The notes under the pieces were generated by a model that saw only the letters and a program-made list of their open reading frames with translations, was not told the origin of the DNA and searched no databases. Source: Alphaproteobacteria bacterium (lineage in GTDB: Bacteria > Myxococcota_A > UBA796 > GCA-2862545). From it: 64,000 nucleotides of DNA. The DNA lies in the NCBI GenBank assembly GCA_020632925.1, contig JACKER010000022.1, positions 67,152-131,151 on the forward strand. The letters are read 5' to 3'. The position numbers and the translations under genes were made by a program. Every line of letters begins with the position of its first letter. The stretch's first letter is position 1. This document shows, one piece after another, positions 44,098 to 53,274 of this stretch.

Positions 44098-47000
44098 TCA
44101 CTCGCGGAGGCGACCGACCGAGTCCGCGAGCAGCTCGGGGAACGGCGTGAGGGTCTGGCCCCACGCCATCCAGCGGTCGGCGGAGGCGTCGTCGCCCGCG
44201 CGGATCGCGGCGTCCATCGCGCTCAGCGTCACCAGCAGCACCTGGCCGTGACGGGTCTGCTCGGGGAGCGTCGCCGCCACCTCGGCCGCCCGGCGGAAGT
44301 GGCGATCGGCGTCCCTGCCCTCGCCGGCCACGACCAGCGCGTGCCCGCGAGCGACCAACAGCCCGAGCCACTCCTCCGGCTCGAGCCCGGACGGCCGCTC
44401 GAGCGAGGGCAGATCGGGCAGATCCTCGCGCAGGTGGCGCCCGAGCTCGGGATCGTCGGGGTGCTGGAAGGCCGAGGCGCCGAAGGACCGCGCGAAGAGC
44501 TGCACGAAGTCCGGGCGGGCCCGCAGCGCGCGCACCCTGGACGCGTCGCCGGTGCGCAGCAACGCCGGCAGGTCGTCCTCGTCGACGGCGGCGAGCGCTC
44601 GGGCCACGGCGGGAGCGTCACCCGCGGCCTCGGCCTCCGCGAGCCGCCCCCTCGGGTCCTCGGGAGCGGCAGGGGCCGGGGGCACCTCGCGGAGCACCGC
44701 GCCCTCGACCCCCAGCGAGCGCAGCAGCAGGCGCGTGAGCTGCGCGTCGCCCTCGTCGTGTCCGCGCAGCACGAGCCACGCGTCCGTCTCCGGGACGTCC
44801 CGCGACGACAACCACGCGCGGGAGGCGTCGTCGACGCCGCACCGGAGCTCCGGCTCGCCCGCCGATGCCCACCACCGCAGCTCGCGGCCGACGGCCGGCA
44901 CCGGGTCGGGCAGGGCCAGCGGCTGGGTCTCGATCGGCACGTCGCACCGAGCCTCGAGCGTCACCACCCGGCCGCCGCCCGTCCCGCGGAGCCGCGAGGC
45001 CGCGAGCCGTCGCCCCTCCTCGTCCTCCACCGACACCGAGAGGCCCGCGCCCCACTCCAGCCGGTCCAGCGTGCCCTCCAGCTCGACCCGGAGCCAGGGC
45101 CCCACGGTCCGCAGGGGGACCCGCAGGATCTCGCGGTCCTCGGCGTTCTCGATCCACCAGCCGTCCAGCCGCCGTTGGACGCCATCCCTCGCCAGGAGCT
45201 CGATCTCGGGCCGCTCCTCGGTGAGGTCGAGCGCGACGCGCGACGCTGCCACCCGCGCCCACCGGTCGGCCTCTGGCAGCGCGACCCCGATCCCCGCCAG
45301 CCGGTCGGCCCACGCCGTCGCATCGCCGAAGCGACGAACGGACGCAGCGGATCGGGCAGCCGACGTCCAGGCCTCCGCGGCGAGCGCGGGGTCGATGTCC
45401 GCCGCAGCCCGGAGGTGCTCCTCCGCGGCCCGCCCCGCCGACAGCCTGCCCGCGGCCAGGTGCGCGCGGGCTGCCACGTCCCCAGCGCCGCCCTCCATCG
45501 CGATCACGGTCTCCAGGCCCGCGATCGCACCGTCGGTCACCCCGAGCTCCGCCAGCTCGATCGCGCGCCGGACGAGCGGGTCGGGCTCGGTCGACGAGGT
45601 CTGGCGCGGAGTGGGTGGCATCGGCGCGCTCCCGGCCCCCAGCGCGAACCGGCGCCCGTCGGGACGGAGCACCAGCACCTCCGCTCGACCATCCTCCTCC
45701 CGGTCGAACGCCGCCACCAGCCGTGCGCCGCCCAGCACGGCCATGGCGAAGCGCTCCCCCGGCAGCTGGCGAGCCACGAGGATCCGGTCCGTACCCCCCA
45801 CCAGCAGATCCAGCCTGCCGTCCCCGTCCAGGTCGCGGACGACCGGGGACAGGTAGCCGTCCAGGCGTCGTTCGAGCTGGACCGCGAGGTGATCCTGGTC
45901 CCAGGCGTACAGGCGGATGCCGGCGGGGAGCCCCATCGGGTCGCCGCTCGGGAACACCAGGCGGCTGCCGAAGGGCGCTCCCGTCGCCACGAGCAGCCAG
46001 TCCCGCTCGCCCACGCGGACGGCTCGCGTGCGGCCCTGCGCCCCGTCCCGGACGTGGGTGAGCAGCGAGCCGTCGGCGCGCTCCACGCGGAAGTCGAAGC
46101 CACCCCAGGCGCCCACGCCGTAGGCGCGCTCCAGCGGAGGGATGCCGTCCACCTCGGCCTCCACCAGCCCGTCCGCCGTCCCGAGCGCCACCACGGGGAC
46201 CGAGACCGGCACGAGCTCGCTGGTCTCCGGGCGAAAGCGGATGACGCCGCCGGGGTAGGTGCCGAGCCACCAGTCGTCGTCCACGCGAACGCTCAGCGAC
46301 ATGTAGGGGGGACTCGCCCGGATGGCGCCCGTGCGCAGGTCGACCGTCTGCCCGCCCCCGTACAGCCACGGCGTTCCCTCGACGTGCTGCTTGCCGACGA
46401 CGACGTCCGACGCGAGCACCTCTGTGGCCCGCATCGTGTCCGGGTCCACCCGCACCACGTCGGTCCCGATCTGCGCGACGAGCGCACGGCCGCCGGGCAG
46501 GTCGACCTCCCAGAGCTGGTCGAGCGCGGACGGGACCTCCAACGCGCTCCGCCAGTGTTCGACCAACGGCCACAGGTCCGCGTCCTCCTCCAGCACCGGG
46601 TCGTCGAGCTCGCCGAACCACCAGGCGCCCTCGGCGGCCAGCCGCCTCCCCTCACCCGCCGCCCGCACCTCGGGGGCATGCTCCCGGGCGAGCGTCGAGA
46701 CCGCCGCCACGCTCTCGTCCCGCTGGGCGCGCCGGAGCTCGTCCGCGAGCGCGAGCAACACCTGACCCTCGGCTTGTGCCGCCCGCGGAGCCGCCATCCA
46801 GGCCCGTCCGACGGCGTCGAGCGAGACCTCCGGATCCCCGTGGGACATCTCGGCCCTCGCCAGCCATCCCCGGGACAGCGCCGTGGTCTGCTGCACCTCC
46901 GGGAGCTGCGCCACCCGCTCGAACAGCGCGCGGGCCTCGTCCGACCGTCCCGCCGCCTGCAGCTCCCTGGCGCGATCGAGGGCCGCGCCGACGCGGCGAT

Positions 47001-48009
47001 CGGCGGTCTGCTCCCGCTCGACCTCGGACGCGGTGATCCGCGATGCACGGACGAGCTCCAGGGCCACCGCGCCCACGCCGAGCACCACCGCCGTCGCTCC
47101 CGCGGCCGCCAGCGCTCGTCGGTGCAGCCGCGACCAGCCCCGCAACCGCCGCCAGGCCGACAGGTCGGCCGCGTGGACGGGCGCCCCCTCCAACCAGCGG
47201 CGGAGATCCTGCTCCATCGCGCCAGCGTCGGCGTACCGGTCCGAGGGGTCGAACGCGCACGCCTTGTGGATCACCCTCGCCAGCTCGGGGTCCACGCGAC
47301 CACCGAGCGAGTCGAGCGCGGGCAGGGGGCGGTGGGCGATGCGCTCGACGAGCACGGCCACGTCCTGGTCCTCGAGCCAGGGACGCCCGACCACGCACTC
47401 CGCCAGCACCACCCCGAGCGCGTGCACGTCCGTGGCCGGCGAGACCGGTTCGCCGCGGGCCTGCTCCGGCGCGAGGTACCTCGGGGTGCCGACCACCGCG
47501 CCGAGCATGGTCTGGGTCGCGTCGAGCGAGCGCGCGAGCCCGAAGTCCGTCAGGCGGGCCACCTCACCGCCCTCGAGCAGCACGTTGCCCGGCTTCACGT
47601 CGCGGTGCACGACGCCCGCTCCGTGCGCCGAGGCCAGGGCGGCGGCGATCTGCGCGATCCAGGTGGCGGCGCGGCTCGGCGGGAGCGGCCCCTCCGCCAA
47701 CACCTGCGCGAGCGTCGGGCCCTCCACGAGCTCCATCGCGAGGAACACCGTGCCGCCCTCGCTCCCCACGTCGAGCACGCGCACGAGGCCCGGGTGCTGG
47801 AGGCGCGCCGCCGCCCTCGCCTCCCGCATCAGCCGCGCCGGCTCCCCGTAGCGGGAGGTCTTGATCGCGACGGCCCGGCGCAGCTCCGGGTCCCACGCGC
47901 GGTACACCACGCCCATGCCGCCGCGCCCGAGCTCCCCGACCAGCTCGTAGCGACCGAGCTGCCGTCCGACCGACACCTCGTCCGTCGGACCGCTCCCGCC
48001 CGCGGTCAT
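44098..48009 (-). CDS. Transmembrane Ser/Thr kinase with periplasmic FG-GAP-like sensor
   Basis: The 1303-residue protein starts at ATG 48009 in an ATGA overlap with the upstream kinase. The kinase domain has LGRGGMGVVY, Lys50, HRDVKPGN (135-142), DFG (155-157) and GTPRYLAPEQ. A membrane helix follows at about 299-320. The outer part has helical repeats, then a beta-propeller-like region with VRDLDGDGRLDLLVGG (FG-GAP type), then more helices and a beta domain. It probably senses something in the periplasm. The downstream convergent gene ends two bases away. Confidence 0.92.
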   Translation of the reverse strand: MTAGGSGPTDEVSVGRQLGRYELVGELGRGGMGVVYRAWDPELRRAVAIKTSRYGEPARLMREARAAARLQHPGLVRVLDVGSEGGTVFLAMELVEGPTLAQVLAEGPLPPSRAATWIAQIAAALASAHGAGVVHRDVKPGNVLLEGGEVARLTDFGLARSLDATQTMLGAVVGTPRYLAPEQARGEPVSPATDVHALGVVLAECVVGRPWLEDQDVAVLVERIAHRPLPALDSLGGRVDPELARVIHKACAFDPSDRYADAGAMEQDLRRWLEGAPVHAADLSAWRRLRGWSRLHRRALAAAGATAVVLGVGAVALELVRASRITASEVEREQTADRRVGAALDRARELQAAGRSDEARALFERVAQLPEVQQTTALSRGWLARAEMSHGDPEVSLDAVGRAWMAAPRAAQAEGQVLLALADELRRAQRDESVAAVSTLAREHAPEVRAAGEGRRLAAEGAWWFGELDDPVLEEDADLWPLVEHWRSALEVPSALDQLWEVDLPGGRALVAQIGTDVVRVDPDTMRATEVLASDVVVGKQHVEGTPWLYGGGQTVDLRTGAIRASPPYMSLSVRVDDDWWLGTYPGGVIRFRPETSELVPVSVPVVALGTADGLVEAEVDGIPPLERAYGVGAWGGFDFRVERADGSLLTHVRDGAQGRTRAVRVGERDWLLVATGAPFGSRLVFPSGDPMGLPAGIRLYAWDQDHLAVQLERRLDGYLSPVVRDLDGDGRLDLLVGGTDRILVARQLPGERFAMAVLGGARLVAAFDREEDGRAEVLVLRPDGRRFALGAGSAPMPPTPRQTSSTEPDPLVRRAIELAELGVTDGAIAGLETVIAMEGGAGDVAARAHLAAGRLSAGRAAEEHLRAAADIDPALAAEAWTSAARSAASVRRFGDATAWADRLAGIGVALPEADRWARVAASRVALDLTEERPEIELLARDGVQRRLDGWWIENAEDREILRVPLRTVGPWLRVELEGTLDRLEWGAGLSVSVEDEEGRRLAASRLRGTGGGRVVTLEARCDVPIETQPLALPDPVPAVGRELRWWASAGEPELRCGVDDASRAWLSSRDVPETDAWLVLRGHDEGDAQLTRLLLRSLGVEGAVLREVPPAPAAPEDPRGRLAEAEAAGDAPAVARALAAVDEDDLPALLRTGDASRVRALRARPDFVQLFARSFGASAFQHPDDPELGRHLREDLPDLPSLERPSGLEPEEWLGLLVARGHALVVAGEGRDADRHFRRAAEVAATLPEQTRHGQVLLVTLSAMDAAIRAGDDASADRWMAWGQTLTPFPELLADSVGRLRE

Positions 48010-48809
48010 CGACCACAGGGGCTGGGCCGTCGCCAGGGACGCAGTGGAGGCCGCTGCGCGGGATCGGGGTGCGTGAGCGCGGACACCAGCGAGGCCAGCG
48101 GCTCGGGCGTGGTCGCGGGCGCACGCAGGGGCTGCTGCTTGGCCGCGCGCAGGTCCGACGGCGCGACCTCCGCCCAGGCCGGCTGCCCCGACAGCAGCTC
48201 CCACGCCAGGACACCGACCGCGTAGGCGTCCCAGGCGGGACCGACGGCTCCCGGTGGGTCGCCGAACGCCTCGGGGGGTGCGTGGGTCCTGGCGCCCGGC
48301 GCGCCGCCGTCGCGGGTCAGCCCGCCGTCGTCCGGCCCCGCCGCCACCCCGAGATCGAGCAGCCAGACGTCGCCCCCTTCGTCGACGCGCACGTTGCCGG
48401 GGCTCAGGTCGCGGTGCACCACGCCGGCGGCGTGCAGCCCCGCCACCGCCGACGCGACCCCGCGGATCACGGTGGACACGGCGCCCGTGGACAACCGAGC
48501 CCCGATCAGCGCCTGGACGGCACGCCCCTCGACGAGCGCGGTCGCGAACCAGGGGCGGCCCTGGTGATCGCCGTGATCGAGGAGCTCGGGCAGGCCGGGG
48601 ATCCGCAGCTCCGTGCGGAGCCGGATCTCGCGGGCGAAGCGCGCGCGCGCACCCTCGCCGGCCCCCCCGTGGGCGAGCTTGAGCGCCCCTGTCCGTCCGT
48701 CGGGTCCCGTCGCGCGGAACACGGTGCCCTGAGCGCCCTGGCCGAGCTGCCAGACCAGCTCCCAGCCGCCGACGCGGTCGCCGGATCCGAGCTCCGAGAC
48801 GGCACCCAT
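48006..48809 (-). CDS. Minimal Ser/Thr kinase with DLG variant
   Basis: The 267-residue protein is little more than a kinase domain. It has LGQGAQGTVF, Lys44 in ALKLAH, HRDLSPGN (132-139) and an APPEA activation-segment end. The magnesium motif is DLG (152-154) instead of DFG, which is tolerated in some active kinases. No membrane helix or sensor domain is present. Its stop overlaps the start of the 1303-residue kinase (ATGA), so the two are made together and may form a cascade or complex. Confidence 0.85.
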   Translation of the reverse strand: MGAVSELGSGDRVGGWELVWQLGQGAQGTVFRATGPDGRTGALKLAHGGAGEGARARFAREIRLRTELRIPGLPELLDHGDHQGRPWFATALVEGRAVQALIGARLSTGAVSTVIRGVASAVAGLHAAGVVHRDLSPGNVRVDEGGDVWLLDLGVAAGPDDGGLTRDGGAPGARTHAPPEAFGDPPGAVGPAWDAYAVGVLAWELLSGQPAWAEVAPSDLRAAKQQPLRAPATTPEPLASLVSALTHPDPAQRPPLRPWRRPSPCGR

Positions 48810-48827
48810 GGCCGCGAGGATAGCGCG

Positions 48828-49412
48828 TCAGCCGCCGTGCGCGGCCGCCGTGGCCTTGCGGATGTCCTCCAGCGCCTTGTGGCCGGCGATGGTGCGCGCC
48901 TTGTTCTGCGTGAAGGCGGGGAGGCTGCCCTGCACGTCCGCCTCCCAGAGATACACCACCCGGGTCTTGCCGGCCTCGGCCGTCAGCCGCCACTCGCCCG
49001 CCATGTCCGGCAGACGCACGACGCCGGAGGTCGGCGGGGCCGCCTCGTGGAGCACGGACTCCCAGTGGAAGACCTGGGTGGGACCGTCGGTGAGCACGGT
49101 GTACTTCGCGACGTAGTCGCGGTCGGACAGGGGTGCGGGGAAGTCGAGCACGATGTGCATCGTGTCCGGCTCGACCACATCGATGCGCACGATGCTGTCG
49201 AACAGCGCCTGGTGCGCCGCCATGTCCTTCAGGGTGGCCGTGACCTGCTCGAGCGGCGCGTCCACGAGGCCGGTGGCGCGGCACCAGGGCTCCGTGCCCA
49301 CCGTCGTGCACTCGATGAGGGGGTCGCCGCCGGAGAGCTGGCTCCAGGTCGCGTTCGCTCCCGGAAAGGTGCTGGAGAACGCCGGAAGGACGGAGAGGGC
49401 GAGCGTGAGCAT
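48828..49412 (-). CDS. Secreted START/SRPBCC-like lipid-binding protein
   Basis: The 194-residue protein has a signal peptide (MLTLALSVLPAFSS). The mature part follows the START-like pattern: WCRATGLVDAPLEQVTATLKDMAAH, HIVLDFPAPLSDRDYVAKYTV, and a terminal helix ARTIAGHKALEDIRKA. Such folds bind lipids or hydrophobic ligands in a deep cavity. An export signal is unusual for START proteins but occurs in bacteria. The gene is 18 bases downstream of the minimal kinase stop on the same strand. Confidence 0.7.
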   Translation of the reverse strand: MLTLALSVLPAFSSTFPGANATWSQLSGGDPLIECTTVGTEPWCRATGLVDAPLEQVTATLKDMAAHQALFDSIVRIDVVEPDTMHIVLDFPAPLSDRDYVAKYTVLTDGPTQVFHWESVLHEAAPPTSGVVRLPDMAGEWRLTAEAGKTRVVYLWEADVQGSLPAFTQNKARTIAGHKALEDIRKATAAAHGG

Positions 49413-49519
49413 GGCGTGTTGTACCCGGCCGTTGGTGGATTGCCAACGACAGACACCCGTACCGCCCGGGAGCGTCCATCGAGGGGGGACGACACCCGCG
49501 GGGCCGGCTATCCTCGCGC

Positions 49520-51061
49520 ATGCCTCGTCCCACCCGACGCGAGGTGGTGCTCGGTGGCCTCGGTGGCCTGGTGGCCTGCGCCGGCACCCCCGAGACCCCG
49601 TCCGCGCCACCGCCCGCGCCGCCTCCCGACCCCCTCGCGTCCACCCGGAACGGACGAGAGCCGCAGAACGTGCTCGTGGTGCTGGTGGACGATCAGCGCT
49701 GGGACATGCTCGGCTTCCTCGGTCACCCCTTCCTGAAGACGCCCGGCCTGGATCGGCTGGCCGCCGAGGGGACGCACTTCGCCAACGCGTTCGTGACCAC
49801 CAGCCTGTGCTGCCCGAGCCGCGCGACCATGCTCACCGGGTTGTACGCCCACGCCCACGGCGTGCTCGACAACAAGGACGAGCTCGATCCGTCCATCCCC
49901 ACCTGGAACGCGATCGCGCAGCGCGCCGGCGTCGACACCGCGCTGTTCGGCAAGTGGCACATGGGCGCCCCCAACCCGCATCCCCGGCCCGGGTGGACCC
50001 GCTGGGTGGCTTTCGGTGGCCAGGGCAGCTACGAGCCGACGCCGACCGGGAAGTGGAGCTTCGACGGCGAGCTCCGCGCGGTCGAGGGATACACGACCGA
50101 TCGGATCACCGACTTCGCCGACGAGTGGCTGCGCGCTCCGGAGCGCCGTTCCCGCCCCTGGGCCGCCGTGGTGTCACACAAGGCGGTCCATGCGCCCTTC
50201 GTCCCGCCCGAGCGCCACCGCGACGCGTTCGCCGACGTGCCCGTCCCCGAGACCCTGCCGGACACGGACGCCGCCTACGAGCACCTCCCGGCCTGGCTCC
50301 GCCACATGCGGCACGAGACCGAGTTCGGCGTGGAGCAGCCCTACCGGAAGTGGCCCGACTTCGCCTCCTGGTACCGCGACTACCACCGGGTGCTGCTGGC
50401 GGTGGACGAGGGCGTCCAGCGGCTGCTCGCGACCCTCGAACAGACCGGTCAGCTCGAGCGCACCACCGTCATCTACACGTCCGACAACGGCTTCATGGTC
50501 GGCGAGAAGGGCGTGCTCGACAAGCGCAACGCCTACGAGAGCTCGATGCGGATCCCGCTGATCGTGCGCCGCGGCGACGGCCCGCGCGGTCGCACCCGCG
50601 ACGAGCTCGCGCTCAACGTGGACACCGCCCCCACGATCCTCGACGCCCTCGGCCTCGCGACCGAGGTGGAGCAGCACGGGGCCTCGCTCCTCTCGCTCGA
50701 CCAGCCCGGCGCCGCCTGGCGCAAGGAGTTCGTGTACGAGTACTTCCACGAGCGGACCTTCCCCTCGACCCCCACGTTGTTCGCGATCCGCACCGACCGG
50801 ATGAAGCTGGTCGTGCCCTACGGGACGATCGACCGCGACGAGCTGTACGACCTCGCGAGCGACCCACAGGAGCGGACGACGCTGATCGACGATCCGAAGT
50901 ACGCCGACCGGGCCCGCGCGCTCCGCACCCGGATGGGGAAGAAGCTCCAGGCGCTGGGCCTGATCGACCCGGTCTGGGGTCGCCAGCGCGCGCTGCCCTC
51001 AGCTGTTGCCGGACAGGACGGCGAGCAGGACCACGAAGAGGGTCCCGCCGAACAGGAATAG
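49520..51061 (+). CDS. Tat-exported sulfatase lipoprotein
   Basis: The 513-residue protein begins TRREVVLGGLGGLVAC, a twin-arginine signal with lipobox at Cys20. The sulfatase active site CCPSRATMLTG carries the formylglycine motif C-x-P-S-R (Cys97). Metal ligands are seen at LVDDQR and YTSDNGFMVGEKG, and the catalytic GKWHMG lies between. The family hydrolyses sulfate esters of glycans or other substrates after Cys is oxidised by a sulfatase-modifying enzyme, not seen here. The last 21 codons overlap the convergent membrane-protein gene and look random, so the natural end may be altered. Confidence 0.9.
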   Translation: MPRPTRREVVLGGLGGLVACAGTPETPSAPPPAPPPDPLASTRNGREPQNVLVVLVDDQRWDMLGFLGHPFLKTPGLDRLAAEGTHFANAFVTTSLCCPSRATMLTGLYAHAHGVLDNKDELDPSIPTWNAIAQRAGVDTALFGKWHMGAPNPHPRPGWTRWVAFGGQGSYEPTPTGKWSFDGELRAVEGYTTDRITDFADEWLRAPERRSRPWAAVVSHKAVHAPFVPPERHRDAFADVPVPETLPDTDAAYEHLPAWLRHMRHETEFGVEQPYRKWPDFASWYRDYHRVLLAVDEGVQRLLATLEQTGQLERTTVIYTSDNGFMVGEKGVLDKRNAYESSMRIPLIVRRGDGPRGRTRDELALNVDTAPTILDALGLATEVEQHGASLLSLDQPGAAWRKEFVYEYFHERTFPSTPTLFAIRTDRMKLVVPYGTIDRDELYDLASDPQERTTLIDDPKYADRARALRTRMGKKLQALGLIDPVWGRQRALPSAVAGQDGEQDHEEGPAEQE

Positions 51062-51358
51062 CAACGTCACGATCAGCAGGATCTGGAGCAGGATGTAGGC
51101 CGTACCGAGGGCGATCCCGAGGATCGAGCCGCCCCGGCCCGTGTCCGTCACCATGCCCTGGCGGTACCCGACGATCCCGAGGACCACCGCCAGCAGCGAG
51201 CACAGGAAGGACACCGGATAGAACAGCGACGCCAGCGAGTTGATGACCGGCAGGAACGAGATGCAGAGCATCACGAGGAACGACAGCCAGGTCAGCAGAC
51301 CGGCGATCAACGACGCGGTCGCCATGTGGTTCGAGGACGCCGGCTCCTGCTCGGACAT
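50999..51358 (-). CDS. Small multi-spanning membrane protein (DUF4190-like)
   Basis: The 119-residue protein starts at ATG 51358 behind GGAGG. Three or four hydrophobic helices fill it (IAGLLTWLSFLVMLCISFL, LFYPVSFLCSLLAVVLGIVGY, ILLQILLIVTLLFLFGG). The GxxxGILGIALG turn resembles small DUF4190-type proteins, whose role is unknown. It is the last gene of a minus-strand unit after the OmpA-like and S9 peptidase genes, 17 bases downstream of the latter. Confidence 0.7.
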   Translation of the reverse strand: MSEQEPASSNHMATASLIAGLLTWLSFLVMLCISFLPVINSLASLFYPVSFLCSLLAVVLGIVGYRQGMVTDTGRGGSILGIALGTAYILLQILLIVTLLFLFGGTLFVVLLAVLSGNS

Positions 51359-51375
51359 CGCCGCCTCCTGCCCTG

Positions 51376-53271
51376 CTACGTACCACCTTGCAGCACGGCC
51401 GTGGAGCGCTCGATCGCGTCACCCCTGGGCTCGGCGCGGGTCCCGAGGTGGCGAGCGAAGAACTCCTCGACCAAGGCCATGAACGCGAGCCGGTTCTCGG
51501 GGCGCGCGAACCCGTGCCCCTCGTCGGGGAACAGCGCGTACGTCACCGGGATCCCGCGGCGCTGGAGCTCCGCCACCAGCTGATCGGACTCCGCCTGCTT
51601 CACGCGGGGATCGTTGGCGCCCTGCGCGATGAGCAGCGGACGCCGGATGTCCTGCACCCTCGAGAGCGGCGAGCGGCGCCAGAGCTCGGCCCGCCCCTCC
51701 TCGGTCTCGTCGTCCCCCACCCGCGTGTGGAACTGCACCTTCATCGGCTTCCAGTACGGAGGGATCGAGGCCATGAAGGTCAGCAGGGACGAGGGCCCGA
51801 CGATGTCCACGCCACAGGCGAAGGTGTCGGGCGTGAACGTCAGCCCCACGAGCGTGGCGTACCCGCCATAGCTCCCGCCCATGATCGCGACCCGGTCGCG
51901 GTCGGCGACGCCGCGCTCGACCATCGCATCCACGGCGTCGAGCAGGTCGTCGTGCATCTTGCCGCCCCACTCCATGTCGCCGGCGTTCAGGAAGCGCTTG
52001 CCGAGCCCGGTGGATCCTCGGAAGTTCACGGACAACACGGCACAGCCACGGTTGGCCAGGAGCTGGTGGGTCGCCTCGTAGCCCGGCTGATCGCGCCACC
52101 AGGGCCCGCCGTGCACCAACAGCACCATCGGCAGCGGGGTCGCGGGACGCCCCTGATCGTCGGTCTCCACCCAGCGCGGCAGCGTGAGGTAGCAGACCAG
52201 ATCCCAGCCGTCGCGCGAGCGCAGCACGACGGGGTGGCGCTCCGCCAGGGGCTGATCGGCGAGCGCGGTCCGGTCCAGGAAGAGGTGCCGGATGCGGACC
52301 TCGTCGCCGCGAGCGCCCGTGTCGTACGCCGCGTAGGCCACGGGGCCCGCCGAGGAGTGCCAGCCGACGACCCAGCGCCGGTCGTCCGACGAGCAGGACG
52401 CCACGACCGGGGCGCCCTCGCGGTGGGCCGCCAGCGCCGCGAGGTGCACGCCGACCGCCGGGTCCACGATCATCGCCTCGCGCTCCGCGAACACCGCCCA
52501 CGCCGCCCGCGGACGCCCGCTGGCGTCCTCCATCACGTCCGCGATGTCGCCCCGCGCGTGGGCGAGGACCTCTTCCCGCTCCGCACCCCGGACGCGGAAC
52601 AGCGCGTTGGTGTCGCGTCCGCGGGAGTCGAGCCACCACTCGTTGCCGTCGAGATCCAGCCCGACGAGCGAGGTGGTCAGCACGTCCTCCGCCCCCACCG
52701 GCTCCTCGCGCCCGTCCTCGCCGAGGAACCGCCAGACCGATCCCCCCTCCGCCGTCATGTGCATGGACACGCGAACCGACAGGTCGCGGCGGTCCACGAC
52801 GTACCCGACCGCGCTCGTGTTCTCGGCCAGCCGCGTGGTCTCGCCGGTGCGCACGTCGACCAGCACCGGATCCATCAGCTCCGGCACCCGGTCGTTCACC
52901 ATGACCACGAGGTGGTCGGGCCGGTTCGGGCTGGTGCCGATCACCTGCGCTCGAGCACCCGAGGGGGTGAGCTGACGCGGCTCGCCGCCCTCCGGAGGGA
53001 CCGCGAACAGGACGAAGTTCTCGTCCCCGTCGAGGTCCTGCTCGAACAGCACGAACGCGCCGCTCTCGGACCAGGCGTGGTTGCGGATCCCGCGAACCCG
53101 GTCCGCCGTGACCGGACGTGCCGCCTCGGGGTCCTCCCAGGGCGCCACCCACACGTTGAGCACACCGTCGACGGGCGCCAGCCAGGACAGCCAGGCACCA
53201 TCGGGGCTGACCCGCGGCTGGGCCCGGTCCGGGTTGCCGAACACGAGCGACCGCGGGATCAGCCGGTCCAT
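51376..53271 (-). CDS. S9 family prolyl oligopeptidase-like peptidase
   Basis: The 631-residue protein has an N-terminal beta-propeller (SPDGAWLSWLAPVDG, LLFEQDLDGDENF-like blades) and a C-terminal alpha/beta-hydrolase domain. The nucleophile is GGSYGGY (Ser467), with Asp554 in GANDPRV and His586 in DEGHGF. There is no signal peptide, so it is cytoplasmic. The family cleaves acylaminoacyl or prolyl peptides. The start lies three bases after the OmpA-like stop, so the genes are co-transcribed. Confidence 0.93.
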   Translation of the reverse strand: MDRLIPRSLVFGNPDRAQPRVSPDGAWLSWLAPVDGVLNVWVAPWEDPEAARPVTADRVRGIRNHAWSESGAFVLFEQDLDGDENFVLFAVPPEGGEPRQLTPSGARAQVIGTSPNRPDHLVVMVNDRVPELMDPVLVDVRTGETTRLAENTSAVGYVVDRRDLSVRVSMHMTAEGGSVWRFLGEDGREEPVGAEDVLTTSLVGLDLDGNEWWLDSRGRDTNALFRVRGAEREEVLAHARGDIADVMEDASGRPRAAWAVFAEREAMIVDPAVGVHLAALAAHREGAPVVASCSSDDRRWVVGWHSSAGPVAYAAYDTGARGDEVRIRHLFLDRTALADQPLAERHPVVLRSRDGWDLVCYLTLPRWVETDDQGRPATPLPMVLLVHGGPWWRDQPGYEATHQLLANRGCAVLSVNFRGSTGLGKRFLNAGDMEWGGKMHDDLLDAVDAMVERGVADRDRVAIMGGSYGGYATLVGLTFTPDTFACGVDIVGPSSLLTFMASIPPYWKPMKVQFHTRVGDDETEEGRAELWRRSPLSRVQDIRRPLLIAQGANDPRVKQAESDQLVAELQRRGIPVTYALFPDEGHGFARPENRLAFMALVEEFFARHLGTRAEPRGDAIERSTAVLQGGT

Positions 53272-53274
53272 CGC

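Noticed and set aside
41368..48225. A 2285-codon open frame on the plus strand
   Set aside because: It is an Arg/Pro/Ala/Gly-rich shadow of the kinase genes, produced by GC-rich codons, and has no domain motif.
48010..49644. N-terminal extension of the 1303-residue kinase to a 1848-residue product
   Set aside because: The extra part is low-complexity and overlaps the well-supported minimal kinase and START-like genes; the ATG at 48009 fits the glycine loop position.
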